DNA from: Lachnospiraceae bacterium
GTDB taxonomy: Bacteria > Bacillota > Clostridia > Lachnospirales > Anaerotignaceae
Assembly: GCA_003543235.1 (NCBI GenBank)
Contig: DPJA01000036.1
Location: 142 to 64,141 of the forward strand
Direction: 5' to 3'
Length of the DNA: 64,000 nt
How positions within the stretch are numbered: the stretch's first letter is position 1; each line of letters begins with the position of its first letter. A program made the translations under genes and the position numbers. A model generated the notes under the pieces. It was not told the DNA's origin. It did no database searches and saw only the letters and a list, made by a program, of their open reading frames with translations. Below are positions 53,273 through 63,119 of the stretch, piece by piece.

Positions 53273-54720
53273 TGGTGCTCCTCCTTAAAGGCATCTGCGA
53301 TAACCTCTGCATCATCAAAATGTATCGTTTTATCTGCAAAAATTTGATAATTTTCATGTCCCTTTCCTGCCACAACAATAAGGTCACCTTTCTGCCACAT
53401 TTTAACGGCAGTAAATATGGCCTCACGCCTGTCCACAATCTTAACGTAAGGGCAGTTTGTACGTTTAGTACCCTCTTCAACGTCTAAAATAATTGCATTT
53501 GGTTCTTCTGTACGAGGGTTATCGCTAGTAATAATACAATAATCAGAAAGTTTGCCCGCTATTTCTCCCATAATTGGTCGCTTTGTTTTGTCACGGTCAC
53601 CACCGCACCCAAACACCGTAATTATACGGCCCTCAACAAATTCCTTTGCCGTGTTAAGTATGTTTTCCAGTCCATCAGGTGTATGGGCATAGTCCACCAC
53701 AGCGTTAGCCCCTTTAGGACTTTTAATGGTTTGAAAACGTCCCTTAACGCCTTCAATTGCACCAATTCCCTTAATAATTGTTTCCATTGGTATATCCATA
53801 AAAAGACAGGCACCAATTGCTCCCAGTGCATTGTGTATGCTGAACTTACCAGGTATGTTTAAGTGTACTGGGTATTCCCTACCTTCATAATCCAACACAA
53901 AACTAACTCCATCGGCGGTTATTTTGATTTTTTCCGCCTTAAGGTCTGCATCTTTTTCAATGGCAGTTGTTATAACCTTCCCCTTGGAAACACTAATCAT
54001 ATATTCGCCTGCTGCATCATCTATATTTATAACTGATTTATTAGTTCTTTCAAAAAGCATAGCCTTAGCCAGCTTGTAATTTTCCATAGTTTTGTGGTAA
54101 TCCAGATGGTCCTGTGTTAAATTTGTAAATATGGCAATATCAAAATCACAGCAGTCCACCCTATGCAAATCCAACGCGTGTGAAGAAACCTCCATCACCA
54201 CGTCCTTTACCTCTTCTTCATACATAGTGTTAAAAAGTTTCTGTACTTCAAGGCTTTCAGGTGTTGTTCTTTCTGTATGAATAACCTTATCCCCAATTCT
54301 GTTTTCAATTGTACCTATTATACCTACCTTATGCCCAATCATATCTAAAACAGATTTTATGATGTAAGTGGTAGAAGTTTTTCCATTTGTTCCTGTTACA
54401 CCAATAAGATTCATTTTTTTTGATGGTTCACAATAATAATTTGCACCCATTTGTGCAAGTGCAATTCTGTTGTTTTCTACCTTAAGTACTGTAACTTCCT
54501 TTGGCAAATCCATTGCCTTTTCAACAATAACAGCTTTTGCACCCTTTTCAACAGCACCATTAGCAAAAGTGTGTCCATCCACTTTAAAACCAGAAATACA
54601 CACAAAAACGTCATTTTCTGCTATTTCTCTGGAATCATAAACTATTTTTTGAATCTCAATGTCATCGTTTCCCTGTAAAACCGTGTAATCAATGTTTTTC
54701 ATAATAGCTGCTAATTTCAT
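53269..54720 (-). CDS. murE: UDP-MurNAc-dipeptide ligase, meso-DAP type
   Basis: Adds the third amino acid of the stem peptide. It is 483 residues with GTNGKTSTTYIIKSVL and the specificity motif DNPR in TSDNPRTEEP, which marks meso-diaminopimelate enzymes rather than lysine ones. So the wall is likely DAP-type. The ORF opens six codons earlier; ATG 54720 follows GGAGG by 10 nt. An internal extended -10 promoter precedes it. Confidence 0.96.
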   Translation of the reverse strand: MKLAAIMKNIDYTVLQGNDDIEIQKIVYDSREIAENDVFVCISGFKVDGHTFANGAVEKGAKAVIVEKAMDLPKEVTVLKVENNRIALAQMGANYYCEPSKKMNLIGVTGTNGKTSTTYIIKSVLDMIGHKVGIIGTIENRIGDKVIHTERTTPESLEVQKLFNTMYEEEVKDVVMEVSSHALDLHRVDCCDFDIAIFTNLTQDHLDYHKTMENYKLAKAMLFERTNKSVINIDDAAGEYMISVSKGKVITTAIEKDADLKAEKIKITADGVSFVLDYEGREYPVHLNIPGKFSIHNALGAIGACLFMDIPMETIIKGIGAIEGVKGRFQTIKSPKGANAVVDYAHTPDGLENILNTAKEFVEGRIITVFGCGGDRDKTKRPIMGEIAGKLSDYCIITSDNPRTEEPNAIILDVEEGTKRTNCPYVKIVDRREAIFTAVKMWQKGDLIVVAGKGHENYQIFADKTIHFDDAEVIADAFKEEHQ

Positions 54721-54749
54721 ATTTGTACCGCCTCCCAATTTAAACAGTA

Positions 54750-54758
54750 ATTATACCA
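54750..54758 (-). promoter_or_regulatory. Possible internal promoter before murE
   Basis: Extended -10 TG-G-TATAAT on the minus strand (-10 at 54750-54755), no good -35, in the 63-nt gap between the SpoVD-type gene and murE. Confidence 0.45.
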
Positions 54759-54783
54759 TAATTTTTACACTTTAGGGTTTATT

Positions 54784-56727
54784 TTACTTCGTAAACAGCA
54801 TCATTTTTGTTCCCATATTTACTTCTTCGCCTGCAAGTGGAAATTGCTCAAAAACATTTTCTCCATCTGTTTTAACGTCTGCTTCTAATCCTGCCTCTTT
54901 TATAAGCTTTTTAGCCTCTGCCAATGTAAGACCTGTTACATTAGGTACTGTTGATTTTTTTACTTCATCAAGTTTAAGTTCTTCTTCAGTGTATACAGGC
55001 TTCACACCTATGTATGGAAGTATGTTGCTTAGCAATTCCTTCATAACCGGTCCTGCAACTGTTCCTCCATAATATACGCCTTGCGGCTCATCAATAAGCA
55101 CCAATGCCATAATCTGTGGGTCATCTGCTGGTGCAAACGCCATAAAAGATGCAATATATTTTCCATTTTTACGAGGGAGCTTCTCGCTTGTAGCCGTTTT
55201 GCCGCCAATACGGTAACCAGGTATATAGGTCTTGTTGCCTGTTCCGTCAGACACAACGCTTTCAAGTATCATACGCATAGTATCCGAAGTCCCCTTAGAT
55301 ATAACCTGTTCGCCTTTTTCACTTTCAAATTTAGCAACCACATTTCCTTCCTGGTCAATAACTTCACTTGCAAAATGAGGAGTAACAAGGTACCCTCCAT
55401 TTACTATAGACGATGCCGCACGCAAAAGCTGCAATGGTGTAATTTGAAAGGACTGCCCAAAACTCATCGTTGCTAACTCAACAGGTCCAATATTTTCAAG
55501 CTTGTGCATAATACCAACCGCTTCACCAGGTAAGTCAATACCAGTTTTTTTGTCAAACCCAAACTTAATCATATAGTTATAAAAGGTTTCTGCTCCAAGC
55601 CTTTCTGCAACAGCCATAAACACAGGGTTACAGCTATTTTGAACTCCCTCAATAAATGTTTGAGTTCCGTGGCTACGTGGATAACGCCAACATTTAATCA
55701 TTCTGTCCCCTGCAATATAATATCCGTTGCAAGTAAAGGTATCAGTCACTTTAACCTTTCCCTCTTCCAGCCCTGCTGATGATGTAACAATTTTGAATGT
55801 GCTTCCAGGTTCGTAAGTATCATTAATGGCGGTATTTCGCCACATTTTGTTTAAGTAATCGTTTTGTTTATCTGTGCCAAAGCTATCCCAATTTAACGCC
55901 AACTCATCGTTGTTTATTTTAAATGGCGTGTTGAGGTCAAAATAAGGATAATTTGCCATGGCATAAATCTCACCATTTTTCGGATTAATTACAATAATTA
56001 ATCCACTTTTTGCCTGCTTCGCCTCCACAGCCTTTGCTAATGTCTGCTCAGCATATTGCTGTATAACAACATCCATTGTTGTTACAAGGCTTCCACCATT
56101 TACAGGCTCAATACGTTCTTGATAATCACTTATTTCAACACCCTTGCTGTCTGTAAGCGTTAATATCTTCCCTGCCTGACCTTCTAAGTATTCATCATAC
56201 TTTGCTTCCAGCCCTATAATTCCCTGATTATCCTTGCCAACAAAGCCAATAACCTGTGCTGCCAAGCTGCTGTATGGATATAACCGTTTTACATCCTCAT
56301 CCACTACCACGCCTGGTACATTTGCATCACGTATTTCCTGTGCTATGTCTTTATCAACCTTAGTTTTAATTCTTACCAAAGCAACCCTTTGTGATACTTT
56401 TTTTAAAACAGTATCATAATCTAGGCTTAGCTTTTGGCTCAAAAATCTTGCCGTTTCTTCTTCGTCATGCACCTGTGCGTGTATAACACTTACTGCGTTA
56501 ACCGATTGCGTAACGGCTATACCTACACCATTTCTGTCCAGTATATCCCCACGCTTAGGAGTAATAAGCCTATCCCTTGTTTGCTGCTCATATGCCATTT
56601 TTTGCAGTTCCTCTGCCTTGTATGTTTGTATGTAAATTACCCTGCCAACAAGCACGGCACCACTTAAAAAGCACATACCAAGAAAAAACATAAGCTTTCT
56701 TTTTACCAAAACCGAAACTCTGTCCAC
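54784..56727 (-). CDS. spoVD: Class B penicillin-binding protein, SpoVD type
   Basis: Peptidoglycan transpeptidase. It is 647 residues: cytoplasmic start, one membrane helix (about 12-32), pedestal domain (RGDILDRNG), transpeptidase with S309-T-F-K312 (EPGSTFK), SCN and a KTG-box that reads K510-T-A-T, and one C-terminal PASTA domain (VPNVTGLTLAEAKKLIKEAGL). One PASTA and second place in the tandem match SpoVD, which makes spore cortex in Bacillus. It likely starts at GTG 56727, 8 nt after GGGGAG; the GTG at 56736 overlaps that site. Confidence 0.9.
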   Translation of the reverse strand: MDRVSVLVKRKLMFFLGMCFLSGAVLVGRVIYIQTYKAEELQKMAYEQQTRDRLITPKRGDILDRNGVGIAVTQSVNAVSVIHAQVHDEEETARFLSQKLSLDYDTVLKKVSQRVALVRIKTKVDKDIAQEIRDANVPGVVVDEDVKRLYPYSSLAAQVIGFVGKDNQGIIGLEAKYDEYLEGQAGKILTLTDSKGVEISDYQERIEPVNGGSLVTTMDVVIQQYAEQTLAKAVEAKQAKSGLIIVINPKNGEIYAMANYPYFDLNTPFKINNDELALNWDSFGTDKQNDYLNKMWRNTAINDTYEPGSTFKIVTSSAGLEEGKVKVTDTFTCNGYYIAGDRMIKCWRYPRSHGTQTFIEGVQNSCNPVFMAVAERLGAETFYNYMIKFGFDKKTGIDLPGEAVGIMHKLENIGPVELATMSFGQSFQITPLQLLRAASSIVNGGYLVTPHFASEVIDQEGNVVAKFESEKGEQVISKGTSDTMRMILESVVSDGTGNKTYIPGYRIGGKTATSEKLPRKNGKYIASFMAFAPADDPQIMALVLIDEPQGVYYGGTVAGPVMKELLSNILPYIGVKPVYTEEELKLDEVKKSTVPNVTGLTLAEAKKLIKEAGLEADVKTDGENVFEQFPLAGEEVNMGTKMMLFTK

Positions 56728-56806
56728 AAAATGCACTCCCCTGAATATATCTTATATATATTCTATTTGCGTACATGGTAAGTTATTCTCTACCTTAAGT
56801 TTCTTC

Positions 56807-59017
56807 CTACTGGGCACTTACGGTTACGGTAACCTGACTGCCTGTTTCAACTGTAATACCACTCATTGGTGAAACATCAGTTACAGTGCCTGTTTCATCA
56901 CCTTTAAGCACAACCTCAAGACCTAAATCGCCCAAAATTTTTGCTGCTTCATCGTATGTCATTCCCTTAACTTTAGGTACAATAACATCTCCTGTTTCAC
57001 CCTCGCCTTTTTTAACGTATATTATAACCTTACTACCAGCCAAAACTTCTGTGTCACCATGAGGCATCTGGTTAACAACAGTATTTCCACTGCCAACTAA
57101 CTCATAATTAATTCCTTTACTCTCCAACTCGGCAAGTACATCAACCAATGTGCAGTTTGTATAATCATCAATAATAACTTTCTTTTCATCTTTGGTTGTT
57201 CCTGCCTCCACGGTGTAGCTTGGCTCAATAGATTTATATTTAATTATTTTTTCAAGCAAAGCTTTCATTATAGGTGAAACGGTAGTAACGCCATCCGTAT
57301 AGGATTCAGGCTTATGAATAAGCGTAATTGCTATGTACTGGGGATTATCTGCAGGCAAAAAGGCAATAAATGAAACCGTATACTTAGAGTCGGCTCTAAC
57401 ACCTTGCTGTGCCGTACCTGTTTTACCACCAATAGTATATCCTTCTATTTTTGCCTTTTTTCCCGTTCCTTCCTCAATAGTGGCAATGAGGTCTTTTCTT
57501 ACAATATCCGAGGTTTCTTGAGAAATAACTTTTCTTATTACCTCTGGCTTTGTTTCTTTAATTACATTTCCATTTTTATCAACTACCTGAGATACAATGT
57601 ATGGACGCATAAGCTTGCCACCATTTATAACTGCCGCCATTGCATTAATGGCCTGCAATGCAGTTGCGTTAAAGCTTTGCCCAAAACTCATTGTAGCAAG
57701 CTCTGTGCTATTTATTTTATCTTCACTGTACATAAGAGATGATGCACTTACCTCACCCGGCAAATCTATACCCGTAAGCGACCCAAATCCAAAATCCCTT
57801 TGATATTTATAAAACAGGCTGACTCCCATTTTTTCAGCAATGTCCATCATACCAACATTACACGAATCCGCCAGAATATGTTCAATGTCAAGGGTGCCAT
57901 GCCCACTTCTTAAATGACAGTGTATTTTTGCATCGGCAACCTGTTTATATCCCGAACAATAAAAAGTGTCGCTATTTTTTATGATACCCTCTTCCAGTGC
58001 CGCCGCAACTACAATAGGCTTATAAATAGACCCTGGTTCAAAGGTTGAAGAAATATTAAAGTTCTTCCATGTATTGTTAAGATATTCATATTGACTTTCT
58101 GAATCCATTTTGTCCCAATTAACCGAAAATTCTTTATTTTCAAGTGCAAGGGGCTTTGCTGGGTCATTTGCATCAAAACTTGGTGCTGCAGCCATAGCAA
58201 GTATCTCCCCTGTATTAGGGTCCATAATCATTGTTGCAGCGTTTTCAGGATTGTATTCCGCCATAGACTGCTTTACAGCTTCTTCAGCATATGTTTGCAT
58301 TGTATAATCCAGTGTTGTTACCACTGTGTTTCCATCCTCTGCTGGTATCTCTTGACCAACAGCCCCATTTGTTACATCATAGGTAATGAATGAACGCCCC
58401 GCAACACCACTCATGTCGGCATTATACTGTTTTTCCAGTCCCCACATTGAATCTCTAATAAAACCTACAACCTGTGCAGCAATGGTTCCTGATGGATATT
58501 TTCTTTTTGTGTCTTTTTGATATACAACGCCTTTAATGTTCATAGCTTCAAGACTTTCCTTAATTTCACGACTCTGCTTTTTGGCTAAAACTTTCCAACT
58601 TGTGTCAAGCTTTGGCTTATTTGTAGTTGGGTCTATAGATATGTAATCCTTAAGCGTGGAATAGTCCACTCCCTCAATTGTATCACTAAGTGCCTTTATG
58701 GTTTTTTCTTGTTCCTCTGGTTTATAATGCACCAAAACTCTTGTATCCAAAACAATGTTATAGACTGTTGTACTTACCGCCAACGCTTGATTATTTCTAT
58801 CAGTTATAGTTCCACGGTTAGGTGAAATAATGCTGTCATAACTACTTGTCTGCTGTGTTTTAGCTGCCGTTTCATAGTCTGCACCATGCACACCCTTAAT
58901 ATAAAACACACGAGCTCCAAGGCTAGTAAGCCCTGCTAACAATACAAAAAGAATAAAAGTAAGCTTTGCGTTTTTGCCAAACCCAACTTTTATTCTCTGC
59001 CGTTTTCTCATACTCAT
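56807..59017 (-). CDS. pbpB: Class B penicillin-binding protein, PBP2B/FtsI type
   Basis: Septal transpeptidase that works with FtsW. It is 736 residues: basic start (SMRKRQRIKVGFGK), one membrane helix (about 20-40), pedestal domain, transpeptidase with S330-I-Y-K333, SCN (about 382) and K532-T-G-T, then two PASTA domains (about 610-665 and 672-736). Two PASTA domains match PBP2B of Bacillus. ATG 59017 follows GAGG by 4 nt; ATG 59011 is an alternative. Confidence 0.94.
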   Translation of the reverse strand: MSMRKRQRIKVGFGKNAKLTFILFVLLAGLTSLGARVFYIKGVHGADYETAAKTQQTSSYDSIISPNRGTITDRNNQALAVSTTVYNIVLDTRVLVHYKPEEQEKTIKALSDTIEGVDYSTLKDYISIDPTTNKPKLDTSWKVLAKKQSREIKESLEAMNIKGVVYQKDTKRKYPSGTIAAQVVGFIRDSMWGLEKQYNADMSGVAGRSFITYDVTNGAVGQEIPAEDGNTVVTTLDYTMQTYAEEAVKQSMAEYNPENAATMIMDPNTGEILAMAAAPSFDANDPAKPLALENKEFSVNWDKMDSESQYEYLNNTWKNFNISSTFEPGSIYKPIVVAAALEEGIIKNSDTFYCSGYKQVADAKIHCHLRSGHGTLDIEHILADSCNVGMMDIAEKMGVSLFYKYQRDFGFGSLTGIDLPGEVSASSLMYSEDKINSTELATMSFGQSFNATALQAINAMAAVINGGKLMRPYIVSQVVDKNGNVIKETKPEVIRKVISQETSDIVRKDLIATIEEGTGKKAKIEGYTIGGKTGTAQQGVRADSKYTVSFIAFLPADNPQYIAITLIHKPESYTDGVTTVSPIMKALLEKIIKYKSIEPSYTVEAGTTKDEKKVIIDDYTNCTLVDVLAELESKGINYELVGSGNTVVNQMPHGDTEVLAGSKVIIYVKKGEGETGDVIVPKVKGMTYDEAAKILGDLGLEVVLKGDETGTVTDVSPMSGITVETGSQVTVTVSAQ

Positions 59018-59050
59018 CAATCCTCTTTTTAATTCATAGGCATAAGCCTA

Positions 59051-59614
59051 TTAGCTTTTGAATAGACTTACTATAGAAGCAAGGGAAAATTTGTCTTTCT
59101 GCTCGCTTTCATCTGCCCCATACTGCACTGTATAGCTTTGCTTTGGCACATCAATATACACAATTTGATAAGGCTGTGGCTCTGCCATACCAAGACGATT
59201 CACTGCTTCCTCTTCAATATATGCTAAATCAACTTTGTCCGAAATTTCGGCTTGTAAAGATGTGTTTTCATTTTGAATTGTAATCAGTTGGTCATTAAAT
59301 TTCATATTTTCAACCCTTTGCTGCACCACAACAGCATAAGAGGCCATTGTAACAAAACAACCTAAAAAAACTCCAAGTACTGCAAAACTAAGCTTAGCTC
59401 TATGTATAATGCGTTCTCTTTTTTCAATAGCAGTTTCAGCTGGCTTTGCTTTTTTAATTGCAGCAGCCCGAGCTTTGTGTCTGTCGTAACCCTCTGTTAA
59501 AATAGAATTATCAAAGTTTGGCTCAAATGGTAAAGCCTCTGTCTGGTAAGCGTATGCAGCACTAGTTGAATTGTAGCTGTTGTGGTTATACATATATTTT
59601 CTTTTTTCCGACAT
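59051..59614 (-). CDS. ftsL: FtsL-like divisome protein
   Basis: A 187-residue bitopic protein: long polar N-terminus (about 1-70), one membrane helix (LSFAVLGVFLGCFVTMASYAVVV), then a coiled coil (QRVENMKFNDQLITIQNENTSLQAEI) and the short IEEEAVNRLGMAEPQPYQIVYI end. Assignment rests on topology and its place between rsmH and the class B PBPs, since FtsL sequences are poorly conserved. The N-terminal region is longer than in Bacillus FtsL. Confidence 0.85.
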   Translation of the reverse strand: MSEKRKYMYNHNSYNSTSAAYAYQTEALPFEPNFDNSILTEGYDRHKARAAAIKKAKPAETAIEKRERIIHRAKLSFAVLGVFLGCFVTMASYAVVVQQRVENMKFNDQLITIQNENTSLQAEISDKVDLAYIEEEAVNRLGMAEPQPYQIVYIDVPKQSYTVQYGADESEQKDKFSLASIVSLFKS

Positions 59615-59636
59615 TTAACTTCCCCTTTTCACAAAT

Positions 59637-60569
59637 CTATTTTCTTTCAAGCACCCTAAGCTTTGCACTTCTAGCTCTGTGGTTAACTTCAAGTTCTTCT
59701 TCAGAAGGAACTATAGGTTTTCTTGTTATTACCTTCGCCAATGGTTTTTTGCCACATACACAAACAGGAAATTCATGAGGGCACGTACAAGGATTTTCCT
59801 GTTTCCTAAAAGCATTTTTAACTATTCTGTCCTCAAGTGAATGAAAAGTTATTATGCACAATCTTCCGCCCTTGTTCAACGCCTCAGTCATGTCATCAAC
59901 GGTATGTTCCAAAATTTCAAGTTCGCCATTAACCTCTATTCTTATTGCCTGAAAAGTTCGTTTTGCAGGATGAGGTCCATCCTTTCTTGCACCCTTAGGC
60001 ACTGCTTTTTTTATTACATCAACTAACTCAAAGGTAGTTTCTATAGGCTTTTGGGCTCGCTGTGCTACTATAAATTGTGCAATTCGCTTTGCCCAGCGTT
60101 CCTCACCATATTTAAAAATAACATCATTTATTGCCTGTTCACTATATTCATTAACCACATTATACGCCGATAGAGGATTAGTAACATCCATACGCATATC
60201 CAACGGGGCGTCGTGCATATAGCTAAACCCTCTGCCCGCCTCATCTAGTTGATGACTAGATACACCAATGTCCAACAAAAATCCATCAACCTTTTCAATA
60301 TTAAGGGTATTTAAAATATTTTTTATGTTGGAGAAATTATCGTTTACAAAAGTCACCTTATCGCCAAATTCTTTAAGACGCTCTTTTGCCGCATTTATAG
60401 CGTTCATATCTTGGTCTATACCTATAAGCCTGCCACCCTCAAGGTGCTTGCAAATTTCATATGAATGACCCGCACCACCCAAAGTTCCGTCAACATATAT
60501 GCCATCTTTGTCTATGCAAAGACCTTCAATACACTCATTAAGTAAAACCGACACGTGATGAAACTCCAT
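59637..60569 (-). CDS. rsmH: 16S rRNA m4C1402 methyltransferase
   Basis: Methylates C1402 in the ribosomal decoding centre. It is 310 residues with MEFHHVSVLLNECIEGL, the SAM motif YVDGTLGGAGHSYEI, GIDQD, LLDIGVSSHQLDEAGRGFSY, and the C-terminal FHSLEDRIVKNAFRK. It follows mraZ by 52 nt. The gap carries an 18-nt palindrome, AAACAATTTAAATTGTTT (60605-60622). Confidence 0.97.
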   Translation of the reverse strand: MEFHHVSVLLNECIEGLCIDKDGIYVDGTLGGAGHSYEICKHLEGGRLIGIDQDMNAINAAKERLKEFGDKVTFVNDNFSNIKNILNTLNIEKVDGFLLDIGVSSHQLDEAGRGFSYMHDAPLDMRMDVTNPLSAYNVVNEYSEQAINDVIFKYGEERWAKRIAQFIVAQRAQKPIETTFELVDVIKKAVPKGARKDGPHPAKRTFQAIRIEVNGELEILEHTVDDMTEALNKGGRLCIITFHSLEDRIVKNAFRKQENPCTCPHEFPVCVCGKKPLAKVITRKPIVPSEEELEVNHRARSAKLRVLERK

Positions 60570-60621
60570 TAAAACACACCCTCATACTTTTATTTGAATT
60601 TTATAAACAATTTAAATTGTT

Positions 60622-61053
60622 TTATATACCAAGCTCTGCCATTTTTTCTGCAAGCTCATTATCCACAAAGTTTTCCTCACTGTTGTAATTTTCCCATCTT
60701 GACTTATCCCAAATCTCTACACGGTCAACAACACCAATTGAAACTATCTGCTTTTCAAGCATCGCGTGGTCTCTTAAATTTTGAGGTATAACAATTCTGC
60801 CTTGGTTGTCCAGTTCACATTCAACAGCTCCAGCAGTAAAAAACCGTGCAAATTTTCTTACGTCTGCACTTGTCCATGGCAAAGTTTTAAGCTTTTCAAC
60901 AAGAGTAACCCATTGTTTCTGGGAGTATACAAAAAGGCAGCTATCCAGACCTCTTGTAACAACAAACTTGTCACCAAGGTCCTCTCTGAATTTAGAAGGA
61001 ATAATAATTCGTCCCTTTGTATCAATATTATGTTGATACTCGCCTATAAACAT
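60622..61053 (-). CDS. mraZ: Transcriptional regulator MraZ
   Basis: DNA-binding repressor of the division/cell-wall cluster. It is 143 residues with two AbrB/SpoVT-like repeats: MFIGEYQHNIDTKGRIIIPSKFREDLGDKFVVTRGLDSCLFVY and CELDNQGRIVIPQNLRDHAML. The ORF runs seven codons further; ATG 61053, after GGTGAG, gives the family N-terminus. Four GTGG boxes upstream are its expected operator. First gene of the operon to ftsW. Confidence 0.97.
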   Translation of the reverse strand: MFIGEYQHNIDTKGRIIIPSKFREDLGDKFVVTRGLDSCLFVYSQKQWVTLVEKLKTLPWTSADVRKFARFFTAGAVECELDNQGRIVIPQNLRDHAMLEKQIVSIGVVDRVEIWDKSRWENYNSEENFVDNELAEKMAELGI

Positions 61054-61101
61054 AACTACACTCACCATTCTCACGAAAACACAAATTCATGGATACTCCA
61101 A

Positions 61102-61135
61102 CCACTTTGCTCCACTGTGAACCACTTTTATCCAC
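61102..61135 (-). promoter_or_regulatory. MraZ operator: four GTGG boxes at 10-bp period
   Basis: On the minus strand GTGG occurs at 61132-61135, 61122-61125, 61112-61115 and 61102-61105, each exactly 10 bp apart, starting right after the -10. MraZ is known to bind short tandem TGGGN-type repeats spaced by one turn. Confidence 0.8.
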
Positions 61136-61164
61136 ATTGTATTATAATTTTAATAGAAATACAA
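61136..61164 (-). promoter_or_regulatory. mraZ operon promoter
   Basis: Minus strand: -35 TTGTAT (61159-61164), 17-nt spacer, -10 TACAAT (61136-61141). The operator boxes cover the start site. Confidence 0.8.
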
Positions 61165-61390
61165 GCATTACCAGCAAAAAAGTAAATTTATACGTAGTTA
61201 ATTTTTGACACTATTTAACAATATTTTGCATTTCTATTACATATTTATGTCGAATACAATAATATTGTCGTTTTTAACAAAAATATGGTTGTTTTAACAA
61301 CACCTCACTTAACTCAAAATAATATAAACAATATTTTGCTTAAACATTTCTTAATTGATAATTTCCCATTAATTTTCAGAATTAAACAAT
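61165..61390. other. AT-rich intergenic region without genes
   Basis: Very AT-rich, no supported ORF. AACAATATTTTGC occurs as a 13-bp direct repeat at 61217-61229 and 61327-61339, and several TTTAACAA-like runs lie between. I see no promoter here beyond the mraZ one. Confidence 0.5.
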
Positions 61391-61425
61391 AAAAAAAGCG
61401 GTACCCAAAATTAACTTTGGATACC
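61391..61425 (-). terminator. Terminator of the long FAD oxidoreductase gene
   Basis: A 10-bp stem with one A-G/wobble position (GGTATCCAAA/TTTGGGTACC), 6-nt loop, then GCTTTTTTT on the minus strand. Confidence 0.88.
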
Positions 61426-61440
61426 ACCGAAATTCATACA

Positions 61441-63033
61441 TTAGAGCCTATATTTTTCAAAAATTCTTTCTGCTGTCAAAATCCCATCTACTGCCGCTGA
61501 CACTATCCCGCCTGCATAGCCTGCACCTTCGCCTGTTGGATAAAGACCAAAAACATTAATGCTTTCACCTGTTTCCAAATTTCTTTCAAGCCTAATGGGC
61601 GATGAACTTCTGCTTTCAACCGCCGTAAGCAAGGCATTTTCATCATCAAAACCTTTAAAACGCTTACCAATAGCAACAATTGCTTCTTTCATTGCCTCTG
61701 CCATAAATTCAGGAAAAAGCTGGTTTAGATCTGAGCATTTAACATCAGGTGCATAGGTATTTTTAACCTCACCAATTGCTGTACTTTTTTCGCCACGTAA
61801 GAAATCTCCAACTTTTTGCACAGGTGCATTGTAGTTTTTCCCTCCAAGTTCAAAAGCTTTTTTCTCCAAATCACGCTGAAAATACATACCTGCAAGTGGA
61901 TGTTTACTTCCAAAATCATCTTCATTAATTTGAACAAGCAATGCACTATTAGCGTTTTCACCGTCACGACTGTAATAACTCATACCGTTAACTGCAACCA
62001 TATTTTCCTCACTAGACGCTGCAACAACAAAGCCACCTGGACACATACAAAACGTGTATGTGCTTCTTCCAGCTTTTGTACGATAGGTAAACTTGTAATC
62101 CGCATGGCCAAGGTTTTTCTCCCCTGCAAATTCTCCAAACTGAGCTTTGTCAATAACCGCCTGCTTGTGTTCAATTCTTGCCCCAATTGCAAATGGTTTT
62201 TGGCGTATATCCACACCCTTATCATAAAGCATCTCAAAAGTATCCCTCGCACTATGACCAATAGCAAGGACAATATCACTGCATTCAAGTCTTTCACTTC
62301 CGTTAATCTCCACTGTTGCAACTGCATTGTTTTTAATCTCAATATCAGTCAATCTTGCTTCAAAGCGGATTTCTCCACCCATGCTTACTATACTTTCCCT
62401 TATATTTTTAACTACGTCACGTAATTTGTCTGTGCCAATATGAGGATTGTGTACATATGAAATTTCTTTTGGTGCACCATAATTTACAAACTCCGTAAAT
62501 ACTTTTTTACATCGAATATCCTTGCTTCTGGCTGTAAGCTTTCCATCAGAAAACGTACCTGCACCACCCTCACCAAATTGAACATTCGAGGCTATATCCA
62601 AAATTCCGTCTTTCCAAAATTTTTCTACATCCGCAGTTCTTTGGTCTACATTTCTTCCTCTTTCCAACACAATTGGTTTTAATCCCATTTGGCAAAGAGA
62701 AAGTGCCGCAAACATTCCAGCAGGTCCAAAACCAACTACAATAGGGCGTTTTTCCATACTGGCTTCACCGGCTGGTAATGTATATTCCACATCCATTGCC
62801 TTAGCAACATCCTTGTCTTTTATAGTTCTAAGCAATCTGCTTTCATGTTCAACTTTAACATCTACTGTATAGATAAAAAATATGTTTCCTTTTTTTCTTG
62901 CATCCAGTGACTGTTTTACTATTTTCCACTTCAACACGCTTTTTTTATCAAGACGCAGCTTTTTACACGCTTTTTCTAAAAGCATTTCTTTTTCTTCATT
63001 GGGTTTCAACTTTAAATTTTGAACTCTTATCAA
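61441..63033 (-). CDS. FAD-dependent oxidoreductase (COG2509-like), long form
   Basis: A 530-residue flavoprotein with an N-terminal ~90-residue domain not found in the short paralogue (IRVQNLKLKPNEEKEMLLEKACKKLRLDKKSVL). The dinucleotide motif is VGFGPAGMFAALSLC, followed by FGEGGAGTFSDGKLTARSKD and a C-terminal GEGAGYAGGIVSAAVDG. The reaction is unknown. The start is TTG 63033, with a weak GCGGGAAA before it, and agrees with the MIR-type N-terminus of the family. It is preceded by the truncated tRNA-Leu unit and its terminator. Confidence 0.9.
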   Translation of the reverse strand: MIRVQNLKLKPNEEKEMLLEKACKKLRLDKKSVLKWKIVKQSLDARKKGNIFFIYTVDVKVEHESRLLRTIKDKDVAKAMDVEYTLPAGEASMEKRPIVVGFGPAGMFAALSLCQMGLKPIVLERGRNVDQRTADVEKFWKDGILDIASNVQFGEGGAGTFSDGKLTARSKDIRCKKVFTEFVNYGAPKEISYVHNPHIGTDKLRDVVKNIRESIVSMGGEIRFEARLTDIEIKNNAVATVEINGSERLECSDIVLAIGHSARDTFEMLYDKGVDIRQKPFAIGARIEHKQAVIDKAQFGEFAGEKNLGHADYKFTYRTKAGRSTYTFCMCPGGFVVAASSEENMVAVNGMSYYSRDGENANSALLVQINEDDFGSKHPLAGMYFQRDLEKKAFELGGKNYNAPVQKVGDFLRGEKSTAIGEVKNTYAPDVKCSDLNQLFPEFMAEAMKEAIVAIGKRFKGFDDENALLTAVESRSSSPIRLERNLETGESINVFGLYPTGEGAGYAGGIVSAAVDGILTAERIFEKYRL

Positions 63034-63089
63034 TTAATTTTCCCGCTTTCTTTTAGTAGCTCAATAATACAGAATTTCGTATAAAAAAT

Positions 63090-63111
63090 AAAAAAGCCCC
63101 TATTCTAGGGG
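63090..63111 (-). terminator. Terminator of the truncated tRNA-Leu unit
   Basis: Perfect 6-bp CCCCTA/TAGGGG stem with 3-nt loop followed by CTTTTTT on the minus strand. Confidence 0.88.
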
Positions 63112-63119
63112 TTAGTGAG

